Part shown: one piece after another, positions 12,085 to 24,574 of the stretch
How positions within the stretch are numbered: position 1 is the first letter of the stretch
Layout of the letters: each line of letters starts with the position of its first letter
NCBI RefSeq assembly: GCF_014633365.1
Contig: NC_068344.1
Span: 16,631,669 to 16,695,668 of the forward strand
Length of the DNA stretch: 64,000 nt
From: Diospyros lotus
Lineage: Eukaryota > Streptophyta > Magnoliopsida > Ericales > Ebenaceae
Reading direction: 5' to 3'
Notes under the pieces: model-generated
What the model saw: only the letters and a program-made list of their open reading frames with translations
Told to the model about the DNA's origin: nothing
Database searches by the model: none
Position numbers and translations under genes: made by a program

Positions 12085-13945
12085 TGTTAGTGTAAGTGCT
12101 CTAGACCCAATCAGATTGGGCATGTTGTACACTGACAATTGTAATCATGTTATTATTTGAATAAGGAGTTATTCAAATTCACAAGAAGTCATTCTATTAG
12201 TTTTTGTTATTGTAATAACCGAATGAAACTAGATAGAAGTCCATATGATGTATACTGTGAATAATCTATAAAGATGTGAGATGATGCATCACAGTTTTTA
12301 GACATCATTAAACGTCCCAAGTCGTAGCAATGTCAAGAATGGACATTGACAATTACGGTAAGACTTGTATGTGCTATGTTTTTGCTATGTGATAGCAATG
12401 GGGGTCTCACACTCATAGGCATGGGGATGCCTAGACAAGTACATAGGTGACCCATGTTGGAGAACGTGTCACTAGACATGACTCGCCATGAGAATCCATT
12501 TTGGTTATATGTTGATGGAATTCTTATACGAGATGGGTGTAACTAATCCTTGGACCTGAGGTTGTCACGGTCATCTTATAAGAAGATCGATATGCTTTGA
12601 CATCGTTTCGATGGGCCTTGATAAAGGCTGCACGCGGGCGATCGTTGGGCATATCGTGAGGCTTATGGAGATGGGTGCATAACCAAGATGAGACTCGTCT
12701 ATCCCTTGATAGAGGATGATGTATCTAAGGCGCCTTCGGTGGATATTCACTTTAAATCCATGGTCATGGTAAAAGAGATCAATAAGGAGTTATTGATTTA
12801 CTTTCTATTAAGTGAAGATATCCAGAAGACCGAAGAAAACTCATGTGATCATTATCAAGCAACACATCACCATACTTGAGATCACATATGATACATTGAC
12901 GAGAGGATCGAATTACACGGTAACCATGCTCGTGAAAGGTTATTTGCGAATTATGAATCCTTCTGAATAATTGGGTAGGCATGATGCCTTACTAGAGGCC
13001 AATCTTGTTTTATGTGTTTGTACCGACATATTGCCAACATATTCGGAAGCCTAATGAGTCATACGCAATAGGCACGGTCCCTGGCTTAAACCAGGAGAGT
13101 AGACGTATGGTTAAGTGGGACACTTCGGCAAGAAGTTTTGCCGTCGTAGGTTCTCACGGAAAAAGAACAAATAGACGTAATGACGTCGATATGACGAGCA
13201 GTCGTCATAATGGAAAGAGTTTCCTAAAAATAGCAATTGATTAAATTAGAAAGTAGTTTCTAACTTAATGATTAAATTAGAAAATAAGTTTCTAATTTAA
13301 TAATTTGGGCTTAATTTAATACTTGGGCTAAATAAAGTATTTGGGCCAAATATTAAATTAAATTAAATATTTGGGCTAAGTTAGATTTGGGTCAAATATT
13401 AAATAATAAATATTATATTTGGGCTAAATTAGATTTGGGCCAAATATTAAATATTAAATATTTGGGCTTAAATTAGATTTGGGCCAAATATTTTATAAAT
13501 GGATTTGGGCCACTTTAATCTCTAGTTGGACTAAGATTAATGGGCTAGCCCAATCCATGTCCATTAGGGTTTGGAAAACCCTAGGAGGTTGCCTTCCTAT
13601 ATATAGCCCTTTATGGGATGCCCAAATTAAGCCACTTTTATTTTGTTGGTTTTCAAGAGTTGAAAATCGATTCTTTTACCGTCCATACACAAGCCGCGTA
13701 AAGGAGAAGGAGCTAGCACTCCTATTCCGCTCTCTTTGCCAATAGACGCGTGCCACGTATCACGAGTTAGAGGCCGGACGCTTAGACGGCTCGAATCCGC
13801 GAACGACTCGATAATCTAAAGGTTAGATTTCTTTATTTGTTTGTGAATGATTTAATTTCGACGTTGATCCAATCGCCGGGATTGGGGTAAGGTTCAAAAT
13901 TTTGAACTACGCTGCTTGCCCCGTGGCGATCTTGCTTTACTTTCA
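12085..13945 (+). repeat. 5' LTR of the copia element
   Basis: TGTTAGTGTAAGTGC at the start, ctttactttca at the end, 1861 bp. A TATA box (cctatatatagccc, about 13595) lies in a promoter-like setting. A run of ttgggc/taaatattaaat repeats fills 13300-13500. Open frames inside it (12688-13745) are repeated in every LTR copy and are not genes. Confidence 0.93.
13300..13505 (+). repeat. TTGGGCC-AAATATTAAAT array in LTR
   Basis: About nine imperfect units combining ttgggc(c/t)aa with attaaatatt-type runs. The same array occurs in the 3' LTR (about 20665-20870) and, inverted, in the solo LTR (about 32690-32840). Confidence 0.75.
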
Positions 13946-13946
13946 G

Positions 13947-13959
13947 TGGTATCAGAGCC
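13947..13959 (+). other. Primer-binding site (initiator tRNA-Met)
   Basis: tggtatcagagcc, one base after the 5' LTR. This is the exact consensus for priming by initiator tRNA-Met. Confidence 0.9.
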
Positions 13960-14119
13960 ATCGTCGAAATATTTCAATTCCTTACGTGCGGATTCAGTTA
14001 TGTTGTTATTTATGAAATAATTAAATAATTGTTGCGTTTGTATTTTTTTTTGGATTGCAAAACATTTTTGGGTGAAGGGCAAAAGATCGTGTATGACACG
14101 AAAAAGGGCAAAACGGGGT

Positions 14120-14565
14120 TCGGGGTGCATACGGATGCACCGAGGCGTCGAAAGACGTGGCCGAGCGGGGCCCGCGCGCGCTGGGCACGGCCTGGGGAGG
14201 CCTGGGCGCGCGCATGGCCCGGCCTGGCGCGGCCAGGCAGGCCCGCGCGCGCATGCATGGGGCGGCTGGGCGCAGGCGTGACCCGCGGGTGCGACCCGTG
14301 ACCCGTGCGCGGCTGCGGCGGACCCGCGCGGCCCCAGTGGGCTGCGCTCGCCCCCCCACCGACCCCTGCCGCGCGGCCGGGCGTGCCAGGCGCAGCCCAA
14401 GCGCGCCCAGGCGCGGCCCATGCGCGCCCAGGCGCGCCCCATGGGCCTTGCGGCCTGGCAGCATGTTCGACATGCTGCCCAGCCGCCTCCTGGCCCCTCC
14501 CGCTCCCTCAGGCTTCGGTTTGACCCTTCTCGGGGGTCCCCGTGAAGCACTCGAGCCGACCCTTC
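14120..14565 (+). other. GC-rich, CpG-dense island in the copia leader
   Basis: About 440 bp made almost entirely of short gcgcgcc/ggcccg/ggcctgg words, between the primer-binding site and gag, in a region otherwise AT-rich. Overlapping open frames exist in several phases on both strands, as expected of stop-poor GC sequence. They lack any shared codon signal, so no protein is called. Confidence 0.85.
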
Positions 14566-15899
14566 GGTGGCCTAGTGCGTTCCGTTCTCTTTTGTGGGGT
14601 CCGGCCAAATTGTTTGGCTATTTTTATTATTTTTATCCAATCCATGAGTGTATGACACTTATGGGCCATGATTGAAAATAGGCCAGGGCCATTAATTAGG
14701 TTATTTATTAATTATTGGGCTGCTAATGTATGTTTGACATACATTGGTTGATCCAAGGCCTGTTGAGCCTTGTTAGTTAGACTAATGGATAAAGCCCAAG
14801 CCCAACACAATTAAAACAATTTTGTTTTTCCAAAATTATACAAATTTTCAATTTATTGAAAGCGTTTCATTAAAATTGAAATAGATGCAACAATTAATTA
14901 ACATAATCTAAATGAATCAATGTGATTGATTGCATGGGTGTATGGTATGGATCGAGTCGACCATTTATTTTATGTTGGGAATGAATGCTTGTAAATTTGA
15001 TTTTTGAAATAGGGCCTGCGTGTCCTGCCTCTCTTATACTCTGATGTACATTCTCTTCTCATCTCACTCCCTCCGAATGTAACTCGGGGTTTCTGATTCT
15101 ATGTAATGTATGTAGAATAGAATAGAGTAGCGATAGTTGTAGTTTGTATGAAGAGCAAGAGATGGAGCCAAATTGAAGACAAGATTCGAAGACCAATGAA
15201 GGCTTGAAGAATGTGCTTATGAAGCAAGATGTGATTCTTCACCTAGGTTTGACCCGCTAGCTTTCCTTCTATGGCTCGAGGGGGCTAGCCGTAGTTATCC
15301 ATACCATACACTAGTTTGAGTCGTTTATTATGCATTATTAATTTGATTAATTGCATGTGATGAGACCTAAATAAATAAATAATAAATCCCTCATTAATAT
15401 TAAGCCAACTTGCCTTCCATCATTATGAAGCATTAGGTTTCTAGCTGGCACTTGATTTGTTGAGTCACTCAAGGTCATGTGTCACCTATGATTCCTATGT
15501 TTCATGGGCCATGAGATGTCCCTGAATGATGGGTCCGACTTAACTAGAAAGGTGGGATTTGTTGAGTCACTCAAGGCCTTACTAAGTATAGAGGCAAAGA
15601 TTGGGAGTCACATAAGATGTGCTTGACAAGGAGTTGTCAACCCAATGAATCTAGGAGTTGGATGGAGATGCAATTGGTAGCAAGTACCTACCTAATCGAT
15701 CCTAACACAATTTGTTGAGTCACTCAAGGTTGTGCGAGGGGAGATAGGATCCTAGCTCACTAGGAAATCTTCCAACGGGATTTCCCGAGTTATGTCTTGA
15801 GGGTGGCAAACTCGTAGAAAATAGTGGGAGCAATCATAAAATGTTATTTCTTGCAATTTATGATTTCGTATTCAATATGATTATAATAATATCTCTATT
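14566..15899 (+). other. Copia leader / eroded gag start
   Basis: Internal copia sequence with no long open frame. Short direct repeats of ttgttgagtcactcaagg occur near 15458, 15558 and 15713. The gag start codon cannot be placed. Confidence 0.5.
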
Positions 15900-16660
15900 C
15901 AGTTGTTGATCCAGAATGTTTGGAAACATGTTGATAAGATCGATACTCGAGGGAAATAATACCTTCAATGGACTAATTTCTATGACTGGGAGATCATCTT
16001 GAGGATAGTCCTCACGTTTGATAAGATTCTTTATGCGATAAAGAGCTATCTTCTTACGAAGCCACTAGTTAAAGAAATAATAGCACATTAGGCCTGGACG
16101 ATGCACATGGGTGATATGATCATCGCTTGATATATCGTCTTGGCTGTCATGAACCCAAAACATAGGTCATATCATAAGAGTTATGATGCCTATGAGATCA
16201 TGGCTAGGCTCAAGGATCATCTATTGAGAAGCATGTCATGGAGATGATACGTTTTATCAATAAGTTGCTAGAGCTAAACTTGGGTATGGATGCAGAAACT
16301 TACCCTAGATTTGGTGCTATAGTCCCTCCTTAACGGCTATGGAAAAGACTCTTGGAGAGTGGTTATCCATGCTTAGGGAGACCAAGCCTAAAATTGATTA
16401 TAGGCCAGGGGAAGTGTTCTCTTAGTTGAAGGGCCCAAGGCGCACAGGGGCAAGCCCAAGAGTAAGAAAGCCAAAAGGAAGAAGAGTTTTTCCATAGCGC
16501 AATCTGGAAAAGTCCAGAAGACCAAAATTTAAAAGGGTAAATAGGATGCGATCTATTTCCACTATGATAAACCGGGAGGTGTAGAGTAAGAAGAGTTCTA
16601 CTCAAGGCACTTTAGGTATTTATGTTATTAGAATTAATCTATCTACTTCTGATCAGTCCA
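15900..16660 (+). pseudogene. Copia gag remnant
   Basis: Broken frames with copia gag character: GNNTFNG near 15950, then HVMEMIRFINKLLELNLGMD near 16235. A region with lysine-rich words follows (about 16440-16530). Many stops are present. It leads directly into the protease domain. Confidence 0.6.
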
Positions 16661-17230
16661 CATGAGTATTAGATACTGGATCTAGTGCTCATATTTACAC
16701 TTTTGTGTATAGGCTTAGGAGTACGAGGAGATTAATAATAGGAGAAGTTTACCTACACGTGGTAAATGGATCAAAAGTTGTTCCATTAGGTGTAGGGACC
16801 TATTTATTGACATTATCCACAGGGCTTGTATTAGATTTACATAACTGTTACTACAATCCTAGTTTGACTAGGAATATAATTTCTAATTCTTGTTTGACAA
16901 GGATGGATATTCATTTTTATTTAAGAACAATAGTTGTTCGTTTTATAAAAATGAGTTGTTTTATGGTAAAACAACAGTACGTAACAGTTTGTATGTCCTT
17001 GATGTTGATACTCCTATCAATAACATAAATATTAAGCGACTTAAATCAGGTGATTTAAATAGCACTTTTTTTGGCATTGTCGCCTTAAGCCATATAAATA
17101 AGACCCGCATATCCAACTTGTATAAAGCTGGATATCTTGGCACATTTGATTATGAATCATATGGTGCTTGCGAATCTTGTTTACTTGGCAAGATGACTAA
17201 GTCTCTTTTTAAAGTAAAGAGAGGCTACAT
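16660..17230 (+). pseudogene. Copia protease and GAG-pre-integrase remnant
   Basis: The aspartic protease motif survives as VLDTGSSAHI near 16670. It is followed by VGTYLLTLSTGLVLDLHNCY and a SNSCL segment (normally ISVSCL). After a frameshift the pre-integrase region reads SLYVLDVD, then a YESYGACESCLLGKMTKSLF zinc-finger-like end (16890-17215). Confidence 0.8.
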
Positions 17231-18180
17231 AAGTGCTAGGGTTTGTGCACATTGATGTGTGTGAACCCACGTCCACCCAAGCTAGAGGTGGATATGTCTA
17301 CTTCATAACCTTTACTGATGATAGATCATGTTTTGGTTATGTGTATCTTATGGGACACAAATCTGAGACTTTTGAAAAGTTCAAAGAATTCAGATTTGAA
17401 GTAGAGAAACAAACTGAGAAAAGTATCAAAGTACTTTGATCAGATCGAGGTGGTGAATACTTGAATAGTGAGTTTCTAAATCATCTGAAGCAGAATGGGA
17501 TTCTCTCACAATGGACTCCACTTGGAACACCAGAGATGAATGGTGTGTCTAAAAAAGGAATATGACATTGTTGGACATGGTCCGGTCCATAATGAGTTGC
17601 ACTGAACTCCCTATTTCATTTTTGGGATACGCACTCCTCACCGCGATCTTTGTTTTGAATAGGGTTCCAAGTAAATCAGTTACTCAGACTCCATATAAGA
17701 TATGGAAAGGAAAGAAGCCAAATTTGTCTTTCTTTAAGATTTGGAGTTGTCAAATTTATGTTAAACGTATTGACAGTAATAAGCTACAACCCAAATCGAC
17801 GAGATATCTGTTTGTGGGATATCCAAATGGATATTACTTTTACCAGCCATGTGAACAAAAGATGTTTTGTTGCCAAGCATGTGCTATTCCTTGAGAAGGA
17901 ATTCTTAGATACTGTTGCTAGTGGGAGGAATGTTAAGCTCGAATAAGATTCGAGGCGAACCACAAACAAATACTCCCCTCCAGGAACCCGAGAAAGATCA
18001 GACACAAGAAGTTGTGTCAACTCCCCAACCTTCTACACAAGAACCTCATAGGTCGATGAGGGTTCGTCGCGAGTAAGAGAGATATGGATTTCTCATCTCG
18101 GCACATGGAGATATGCTTCTGGTTGTGAACGATGAGCCTACTACCTATGATGAGGCAATGTCTGACATTGACTCTGGGTT
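17230..18180 (+). pseudogene. Copia integrase remnant
   Basis: Integrase core read in pieces: HIDVCEP (first acidic position), ARGGYVYFITFTDDRS, then SDRGGEYLNSEF near 17443 after an in-frame TGA. A TPEMNGV motif replaces the usual TPQHNGV. The C-terminal part runs LLDMVRSIMSC to YLFVGYPNG in another frame (17562-17894). Frameshifts lie near 17550 and stops follow 17895. Confidence 0.85.
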
Positions 18181-18182
18181 AT

Positions 18183-19430
18183 GATAGATGGATGACAAAA
18201 CAGCTTTCCTTATAGGAAACCCGGTCGATGATGTGTATATGACACAGCCTGACGGTTTTGTTACTCATAAACACGCAAATAAGATTTGCAACTTGCAAAG
18301 GTCCATTTATGGACTAAAGCAAGCATCCCGGAGTTAGAATCAATGTTTTGATGAAAAGATCAAAAAGTTTGATTTTTCACAAAAGGGAAATTGATCCTTA
18401 TGTTTACAAGAAGGTTAGTGGGAGCGCGGTTACCATTTTTTGTCCTATATGTGGACAATATATTGCTCATTAGGAATGTTGTTCCTATGTTGCAATTAGT
18501 TAAAAGATGGCTTTCAAAATAATTTCTCCATGAAAAATTTGAGAGAAGCAGCCTATATTCTGGGAATAAGGATCTATAGAGATAGATCCAGGAGGTTGCT
18601 AACACTCTCCCATAGTGCGTACATTGACAAGGTGCTAAAAAGGTTTAGCATGGAAGATTCTAGGAGGAGAAGTCTTCCCATGTCACATGGAATACATCTC
18701 TCCAAGGCTATGTGTTCGAAGACACAAGATGAGAGAGATAGGATGAGTCGAGCACAATATGCCTTGGTTATTGGCTCAATCATGTATGCCATGTTATGTA
18801 CGAGGCCTGATATCGCATATACTTTGAGCATATGTAGTAGATATCAAGTTGATCCAGGTTAGAAACACTGGATTGCTGTGAAAACCATTCTTAAGTACTT
18901 GTGAAGCACTAAAGAGATGTTTTTGTCATATGGAGAATGAGAGCATACCATGAAGGGGTTCATAGATGCTAGTTTTCAATTCGACCATGATGATTTTAAA
19001 TCACGTGTAGTCGAAATTCATATTCTGTCTATATGGCTGGGCCATGAGTTGGAAGAGTTCCAACAAGAGATAGTGGCAGATTCAACAACTGAAGTCGAAT
19101 ACATAACAACCTTCGAAGCAGCTAAGGAGGTTGTATGGATTCGTAAGTTCACTGATGAACTTAAAGTGGTGTCCAGCATTGTTGATCCAATAACAGTTAT
19201 TGGGATAACAATGGAGCCATCGCGTAAGCGAAGGAACCACGGTCTCATCAACGGACCAAATTTGTATTGCGACATCACCATATGATAATGGAGATTATCA
19301 GCTGAGGTGACATATGTAGAGAAAGTATCGACGGATGACAATGTCGTAAATCCCTTGACTAAAGCTCTGTCCCAGGAGAAACATGAAAGTCATGTTCGAT
19401 CATCAGGTATAAGATACATGCATGATTGGC
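18183..19430 (+). pseudogene. Copia reverse transcriptase / RNase H remnant, internally deleted
   Basis: The frame resumes abruptly at DDKTAFLIGNP, corresponding to the MDVKTAFLNG motif, so roughly the first third of RT is missing. SIYGLKQASR follows. The catalytic box reads LYVDN near 18444, an Asp-to-Asn change from YVDD. Later motifs are REAAYILGIRIYRDRS, TRPDIAYTLS and an RNase H segment with ADSTTEVEY and LTKAL. Several frameshifts are present. Confidence 0.85.
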
Positions 19431-19449
19431 TCTAGTGCAAGTGGGAGAT

Positions 19450-21311
19450 TGTTAGTGTAGGTGCTCTAGACCCAATCAGATTGGGCATGTTGTACACTGA
19501 CAATTGTAATCATGTTATTATTTGAATAAGGAGTTATTCAAATTCACAAGAAGTCATTCTATTAGTTTTTTGTTATTGTAATAACCGAATGAAACTAGAT
19601 AGAAGTTCATATGATGTATACTGTGAATAATCTATAAAGATGTGAGATGATGTATCACAGTTTTTAGACATCATTAAACGTCCCAAGTCGTAGCAATGTC
19701 AAGAATGGACATTGACAATTGCGGTAAGACTTGTATGTGCTATGTTTTTGCTATGTGATAGCAATGGGGGTCTCACACTCATAGGCATGGGGATGCCTAG
19801 ACAAGTACATAGGTGACCAATGTTGGAGAACGTGTCACTGGACATGACTCGCCATGAGAATCCATTTTGGTTATATGTTGATGGAATTCTTATACAAGAT
19901 GGGTGTAACTAATCCTTGGACCTGAGGTTGTCACGGTCATCTCATAAGAAGATCAATATGCTTTGACATCGTTTCGATGGGCCTAGATAAAGGTTGCACG
20001 TGGGCGATCGTTGGGCATATCGTGAGGCTTATGAAGATGGGTGCATAACCAAGATGGGACTCGTCTATCCCTTGATAGAGGATGATGTATCTAAGGCACA
20101 TTCGGTGGATATTCACTTTAAATCCATGGCCATGGTAAAAGAGATCAATAAGGAGTTATTGATTTACTTTCTATTAAGTGAAGATATCCAGAAGACCGAA
20201 GAAAACTCATGTGATCATTATCAAGCAACACATCGCCATACTTGAGATCACATATGATACATTGACGAGAGGATCGAATTACACGGTAACCATGCTCGTG
20301 AAAGGTTATTTGCGAATTATGAATCCTTCTGAATAATTGGGTAGGCATGATGCCTTGCTAGAGGCCAATCTTGTCTTATGTGTTTGTACCGACACATTGC
20401 CAACATATTCGGAAGCCTAATGAGTCATACGCAATAGGCACGGTCCTTGGCTTAAACCAGGAGAGTGGACGTATGGTTAAGTGGGATACTTCGGCAAGAA
20501 GTTTTGCCGTCGTAGGTTCTCACGGAAAAAAAACAAATAGACGTAATGACGTCGATATGACGAGCAGTCGTTATAATGGAAAGAGTTTCCTAAAAATAAC
20601 AATTGATTAAATTAGAAAGTAGTTTCTAACTTAATGATTAAATTAGAAAAGAAGTTTCTAATTTAATAATTTGGGCTTAATTTAATACTTGGGCTAAATA
20701 AAGTATTTGGGCCAAATATTAAATTAAATTAAATATTTGGGCTAAGTTAGATTTGGGTCAAATATTAAATAATAAATATTATATTTGGACTAAATTAGAT
20801 TTGGGCGAAATATTAAATATTAAATATTTGGGCTTAAATTAGATTTGGGCCAAATATTTTATAAATGGATTTGGGCCACTTTAATCTCTAGTTGGACTAG
20901 GATTAATGGGCTAGCCCAATCCATGTCCATTAGGGTTTGGGAAACCCTAGGAGGTTGCCTCCCTATATATAGCCCTTTATGGGATGCCCAAATTAAGCCA
21001 CTTTTATTTTGTTGGTTTTCAAGAGTTGAAAATCGATTCTTTTACCGTCCATACACAAGCCGCGCAAAGGAGAAGGAGCTAGCACTCCTATTCCGCTCTC
21101 CTTGCCAACGGACGCGTGCCGCGTATCACGAGTTAGAGGCCGGACGCTTGGACGGCTCGAATCCGCGGACGACTCGATAATCTAAAGGTTAGATTTCTTT
21201 ATTTGTTTGTGAATGATTTAATTTCGACGTTGATCCAATCGCCGGGATCGGGATAAGGTTCAAAATTTTGAACTACGCTGCTTGTCCCGTAGCGATCTTG
21301 CTTTACTTTCA
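19450..21311 (+). repeat. 3' LTR of the copia element
   Basis: 1862 bp, starting TGTTAGTGTAGGTGC after gcaagtgggaga and ending ctttactttca. It differs from the 5' LTR by scattered substitutions only, so the insertion is fairly young compared with the surrounding wreckage. Confidence 0.93.
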
Positions 21312-21607
21312 TAAGGGACAATGGATGTGGTGTTTGCATGAGTTCTATGAGGTCGAGTCGAGGTGCATAGTTAGGGACCTCTCGAGAGGCACTATGTGTG
21401 CGTCATTGAGAAATCTCTCATTGAAGGAGGCTAACATGTTCACAAGGCACTTCGGAGTAGTCCTCGTTGTTTCCTCATACATTTTATATCTGTTCATGCA
21501 TGTATATAAACTGTTTTGGAGTTTTCATTAGAAGATTCATCTTCTAATTGGACTACGTCCCTAGAATATTCAAGCGTTCCAGTTCGACAAGCGGCTCTAA
21601 AGGAAAG
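21312..21607 (+). mobile_element. Old LTR-type element, middle piece
   Basis: The 296 bp between the copia and Tat insertions carry a cgagaggcactatgtgtg segment that resembles sequence left of the copia element (near 12020). It is read as a continuation of the element at 9936-12084. Confidence 0.45.
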
Positions 21608-22456
21608 TGTTGTACCCCAATAATCGGAAGGAAGAAAGGCCGAGCCTTGTAAGAACATATGAAGCTACTTCAGAAAGGTCCTTCAAAAGGAAGGTCAGTG
21701 AAACCTACTACTGTTTATTCTTAAGGAAAACCAGGTGCTAGCGGATTCCTTCGGAAGCAGCCCTTCAGAAGAAACCTTCATAAACGACATGTGTCGTCAA
21801 AGCTTGAGCCCTATAAAAGCCCAGCTACAGTTCTCAAAAAGGGGGATCTAGACATCGATATTCCATTTTCACTTTCTTTCCGAAATTTAGCCTATTTTCC
21901 TTTCCGTAAGATTATTTTCCTTCCGTTACTGACTTAAGCATCAGAGGGTCTTTGCAGGAGGAAAGCCCTGCGAGCCTTCTAACCTTTGTTGGCTGTGGAC
22001 AGTTCCTTCGAAAACATTGCATTCATTCCTTCGAAAGACCTGCCTTCAGGAGAAGAGAAGACACCTCGAAAGACTTGCCTAATTCATTCGGATAGAACTC
22101 CTCTTGAGCACAAGTTCCTTCGGAAGCAACCCTATGAGAGAACTCCCGATCACAAAGCTCTCGTTCATGTGACGTTACCCTTCAGGAGGACCCTTTGGAA
22201 GGAATACTATGGAAGAAAGCCAATGGAAACGTTCCAAATCACAAGACTCACTCGTGTGAAGTTTCCCTTCGGAAGAAACCCTTTGGGAACAGCCCTTTGG
22301 AAAGCTCATATAATTTACAAGCCTATCATCAATCAATTAGGCCCTTCGGAAGCTTACCTTATCTAAGTGGTGGAACTTTGATCGAATCCCGAAACCATCG
22401 ACATCCACAGGTATCCCACTCTTAAAAATTCTAATTGTTGTATTTTGGAAACAATA
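21608..22456 (+). repeat. 5' LTR of the Tat element
   Basis: Starts TGTTGTACCCCAATAATCGG and ends ggaaacaata (the 3' copy ends ggaaacaaca). A TATA box (ctataaaagc) is at 21811-21820. The gacttaagcatcagaggg motif downstream recurs in the other Tat LTRs of this window. Many ccttcggaag palindrome-like words occur. The open frames at 21986-22425 are LTR sequence. Confidence 0.88.
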
Positions 22457-22457
22457 A

Positions 22458-22476
22458 TTTGGCGTCATCTGTGGGA
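22458..22476 (+). other. Primer-binding site of the Tat element
   Basis: tttggcgtcatctgtggga lies two bases after the LTR end. The tggcg-ccgtctgtggga type is usual for Tat-lineage elements. Confidence 0.75.
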
Positions 22477-22508
22477 AATCGCAACAAAAAGCCAATCCTA
22501 ACACAAGA

Positions 22509-24400
22509 TGCCGAGAGAGACGAGATCAATTGGTTCGGCAAACCTGCCTAACCCTACTTGAAAGAGTGCTCGTACCAAGATATGAGACCCCAGCTAGGTG
22601 CAGCCTATGGTACTTGGACTTTTGGAAGATCACCTAGACAACGAGGTGCGCTCGGGAAACATTCCAATGCTTGAAGGCCATCAGACTAGCGAATTGAGGG
22701 GTATGGAGCATTCGGAACAAGGGGAGGTACACGCCATCGGGTTACAAAGGCAAACCCCACTAAGAATACTAACGAATCAGGAACAACACTCCCTGGGGCA
22801 GTCCTCAATTCCAAGAAGGAACCCCCCATTGCGAATTCGGTACTTCTAGGGCCTTCTGGGATAGCTCTACTCACGGTCCCATTATCAAATTATGAATAGT
22901 TATAGAAGAATTTTGAAAAGTTAAAGCACCAGAATGATGAGCTCAAAACAAACAATGAAGAAAGCATGAGAAGACTGTAGGGGATTACTGCTATTTTACA
23001 TGAATTAATGCCGGACATCTACATTCCATACCTAGGATAACTAGGTGCAGGAGGAGAGCATTGGAGATCCCAAGACAACCCTCTGAGGGCCCCACGGTAA
23101 TGGATAAGGATTAGGACTCCCAGCGTTAATGACCAAGTCCCAGAAATGGCAAACCCGGGGGGGAGGGGATTATGACAGGAGGCTGGGGAAAGCCCCTACG
23201 TATGAAGAGATGATAGAGAACACTCACTCAAGAGCTCTTTGCATCCTGTCTCCCTGCAAGAACGAAGTGGAAAAAGAAACACTCAAGGCGTCTAACGTCA
23301 AACGCCTCATAGAGGAAGTGCTAGAGCATAAGCAAGTTGTGATGACACCAAGAGAAACACCCACGAAGGGATTTCCACTATCTGAAGAGCTCCAAAGACA
23401 GCTAGTGCAACCAGGGTTCAAGCTTCCACAACTCTCGGGTACCTAGGGAAGGAGGACCTTGAGAGACACCTACAACACTTCATTGCAATGGCTGTGTTAC
23501 ATGGATGAAACGAGGTCACCAGGTGCAGAGCTTTCCCACTCTCCCTAGCAAAACAGACACAACAGTGGTTTACTGAATTACTAGCCGAACATATCCGGTC
23601 ATTCGAACAACTGAAGAGAGAATTTTTAGAAGCCTTCTCTGCCTATGTCCCAAAGAAGAAGAGTGTCATGTATTTGATGAGCTTGCAGCAAAGGCTAAAT
23701 AAATCTCTAAAGCAATATATTGAGTGGTTTAGAGCCATAACACAAGAGGTAAAGGACCTCCCATTCAGTTCGGCAGCGTCTGTCTTCCTTAATGGAACCA
23801 CATACGCCCCGTTTAGAAGATCCCTAGCCTTTTTTGAGCCAGACTTAAGTCGAGTTGTTTGCCTGAGCCGAACAGTTCATCGTCCAAATGGAGATTCTAA
23901 AAGCATGGGAAGGAAAAAGAAGAGGAAGGCCGAGTGACATTCTATTGAATAGAGCAGTAAAGATACAGAGAATAGAAGAGCCCCAAAAGATTCAATTCTG
24001 GAGCTTTACTCCCCTCACTGAGCTAAGAGCCGCTATCATTTCCTCTATTGCACATACAAGGCTTACTAACTTTCCCCCACATTCCAACCAGCCGATGGGC
24101 ATGAACATGGACTCTTTCTGCAAATTTCATGAGTCCCTAGGACATACTATAGAATAGTGTCAGGAGCTACGAAACCAGATTGAATAGCTAATTAGAGATG
24201 GGAAGCTCGATCGATTCATACTGGATAAGCTAAAAAACCAACAGGGCAAGGGAGAAGGGTCCAGGAGAGATAATCAGAGGAGGCCCGTTCGTCTAAGGAA
24301 TGAAGCCCTAAACAGAAGGGAAAACCAACCGCCTCGGCAGAAAGAAAGAGAAAGAAACAATCAGAGGAGGGAAGAAACAGGGCCAAGGGCAGGAGAAAAT
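22509..24400 (+). pseudogene. Tat gag remnant
   Basis: A possible start at 22509 (MPRETRSIGS) soon hits stops. Recognisable capsid sequence lies at 23600-23870: EAFSAYVPKKKSVM, SLQQRLNKSLKQYIEWF. A zinc-knuckle-like C-terminal motif (FCKFHESLGHTIE, stop, then CQELRNQIE) is near 24115-24185, matching the C-x2-H-x4-GH-x4-C layout of Tat gag. At least three frame changes are present. Confidence 0.75.
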
Positions 24401-24574
24401 GACATTGAGCCCATTATGGAAAGGATACACGTAATCTTAGGAGGAGAAAATTTGGCAAGTGATACCTCATTTACCAAAAAAGCATATGCACGCCAGGCGC
24501 TACACGTGGACTTGGTGGCAAAGGTTTAAGAAGATGAGGACCCCATTATTTTCACACCTGAAGACCAAGGGGAT

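Larger units (their letters stand above)
12085..21311 (+). mobile_element. Full-length Ty1/copia retrotransposon
   Basis: Two long, very similar LTRs (12085-13945 and 19450-21311), a tRNA-Met primer-binding site, degenerate gag-protease-integrase-RT-RNase H in copia order, and a purine tract (agtgggaga) before the 3' LTR. Flanks taaag (12080-12084) and taagg (21312-21316) are a 5-bp target duplication with one mismatch. All coding domains carry stops or frameshifts, and the N-terminal half of RT is deleted. Confidence 0.93.

Noticed and set aside
12688..13745. Open frames repeated at 19994-21180 and, inverted, at 32300-33500
   Set aside because: They are within the copia LTR and appear only because the LTR is present three times.
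13894..14675. Long overlapping open frames on both strands (up to 218 codons)
   Set aside because: They come from the GC-rich island, where stop codons are rare in every frame. The products are Arg/Ala/Pro/Gly-rich low-complexity sequence in a retroelement leader.
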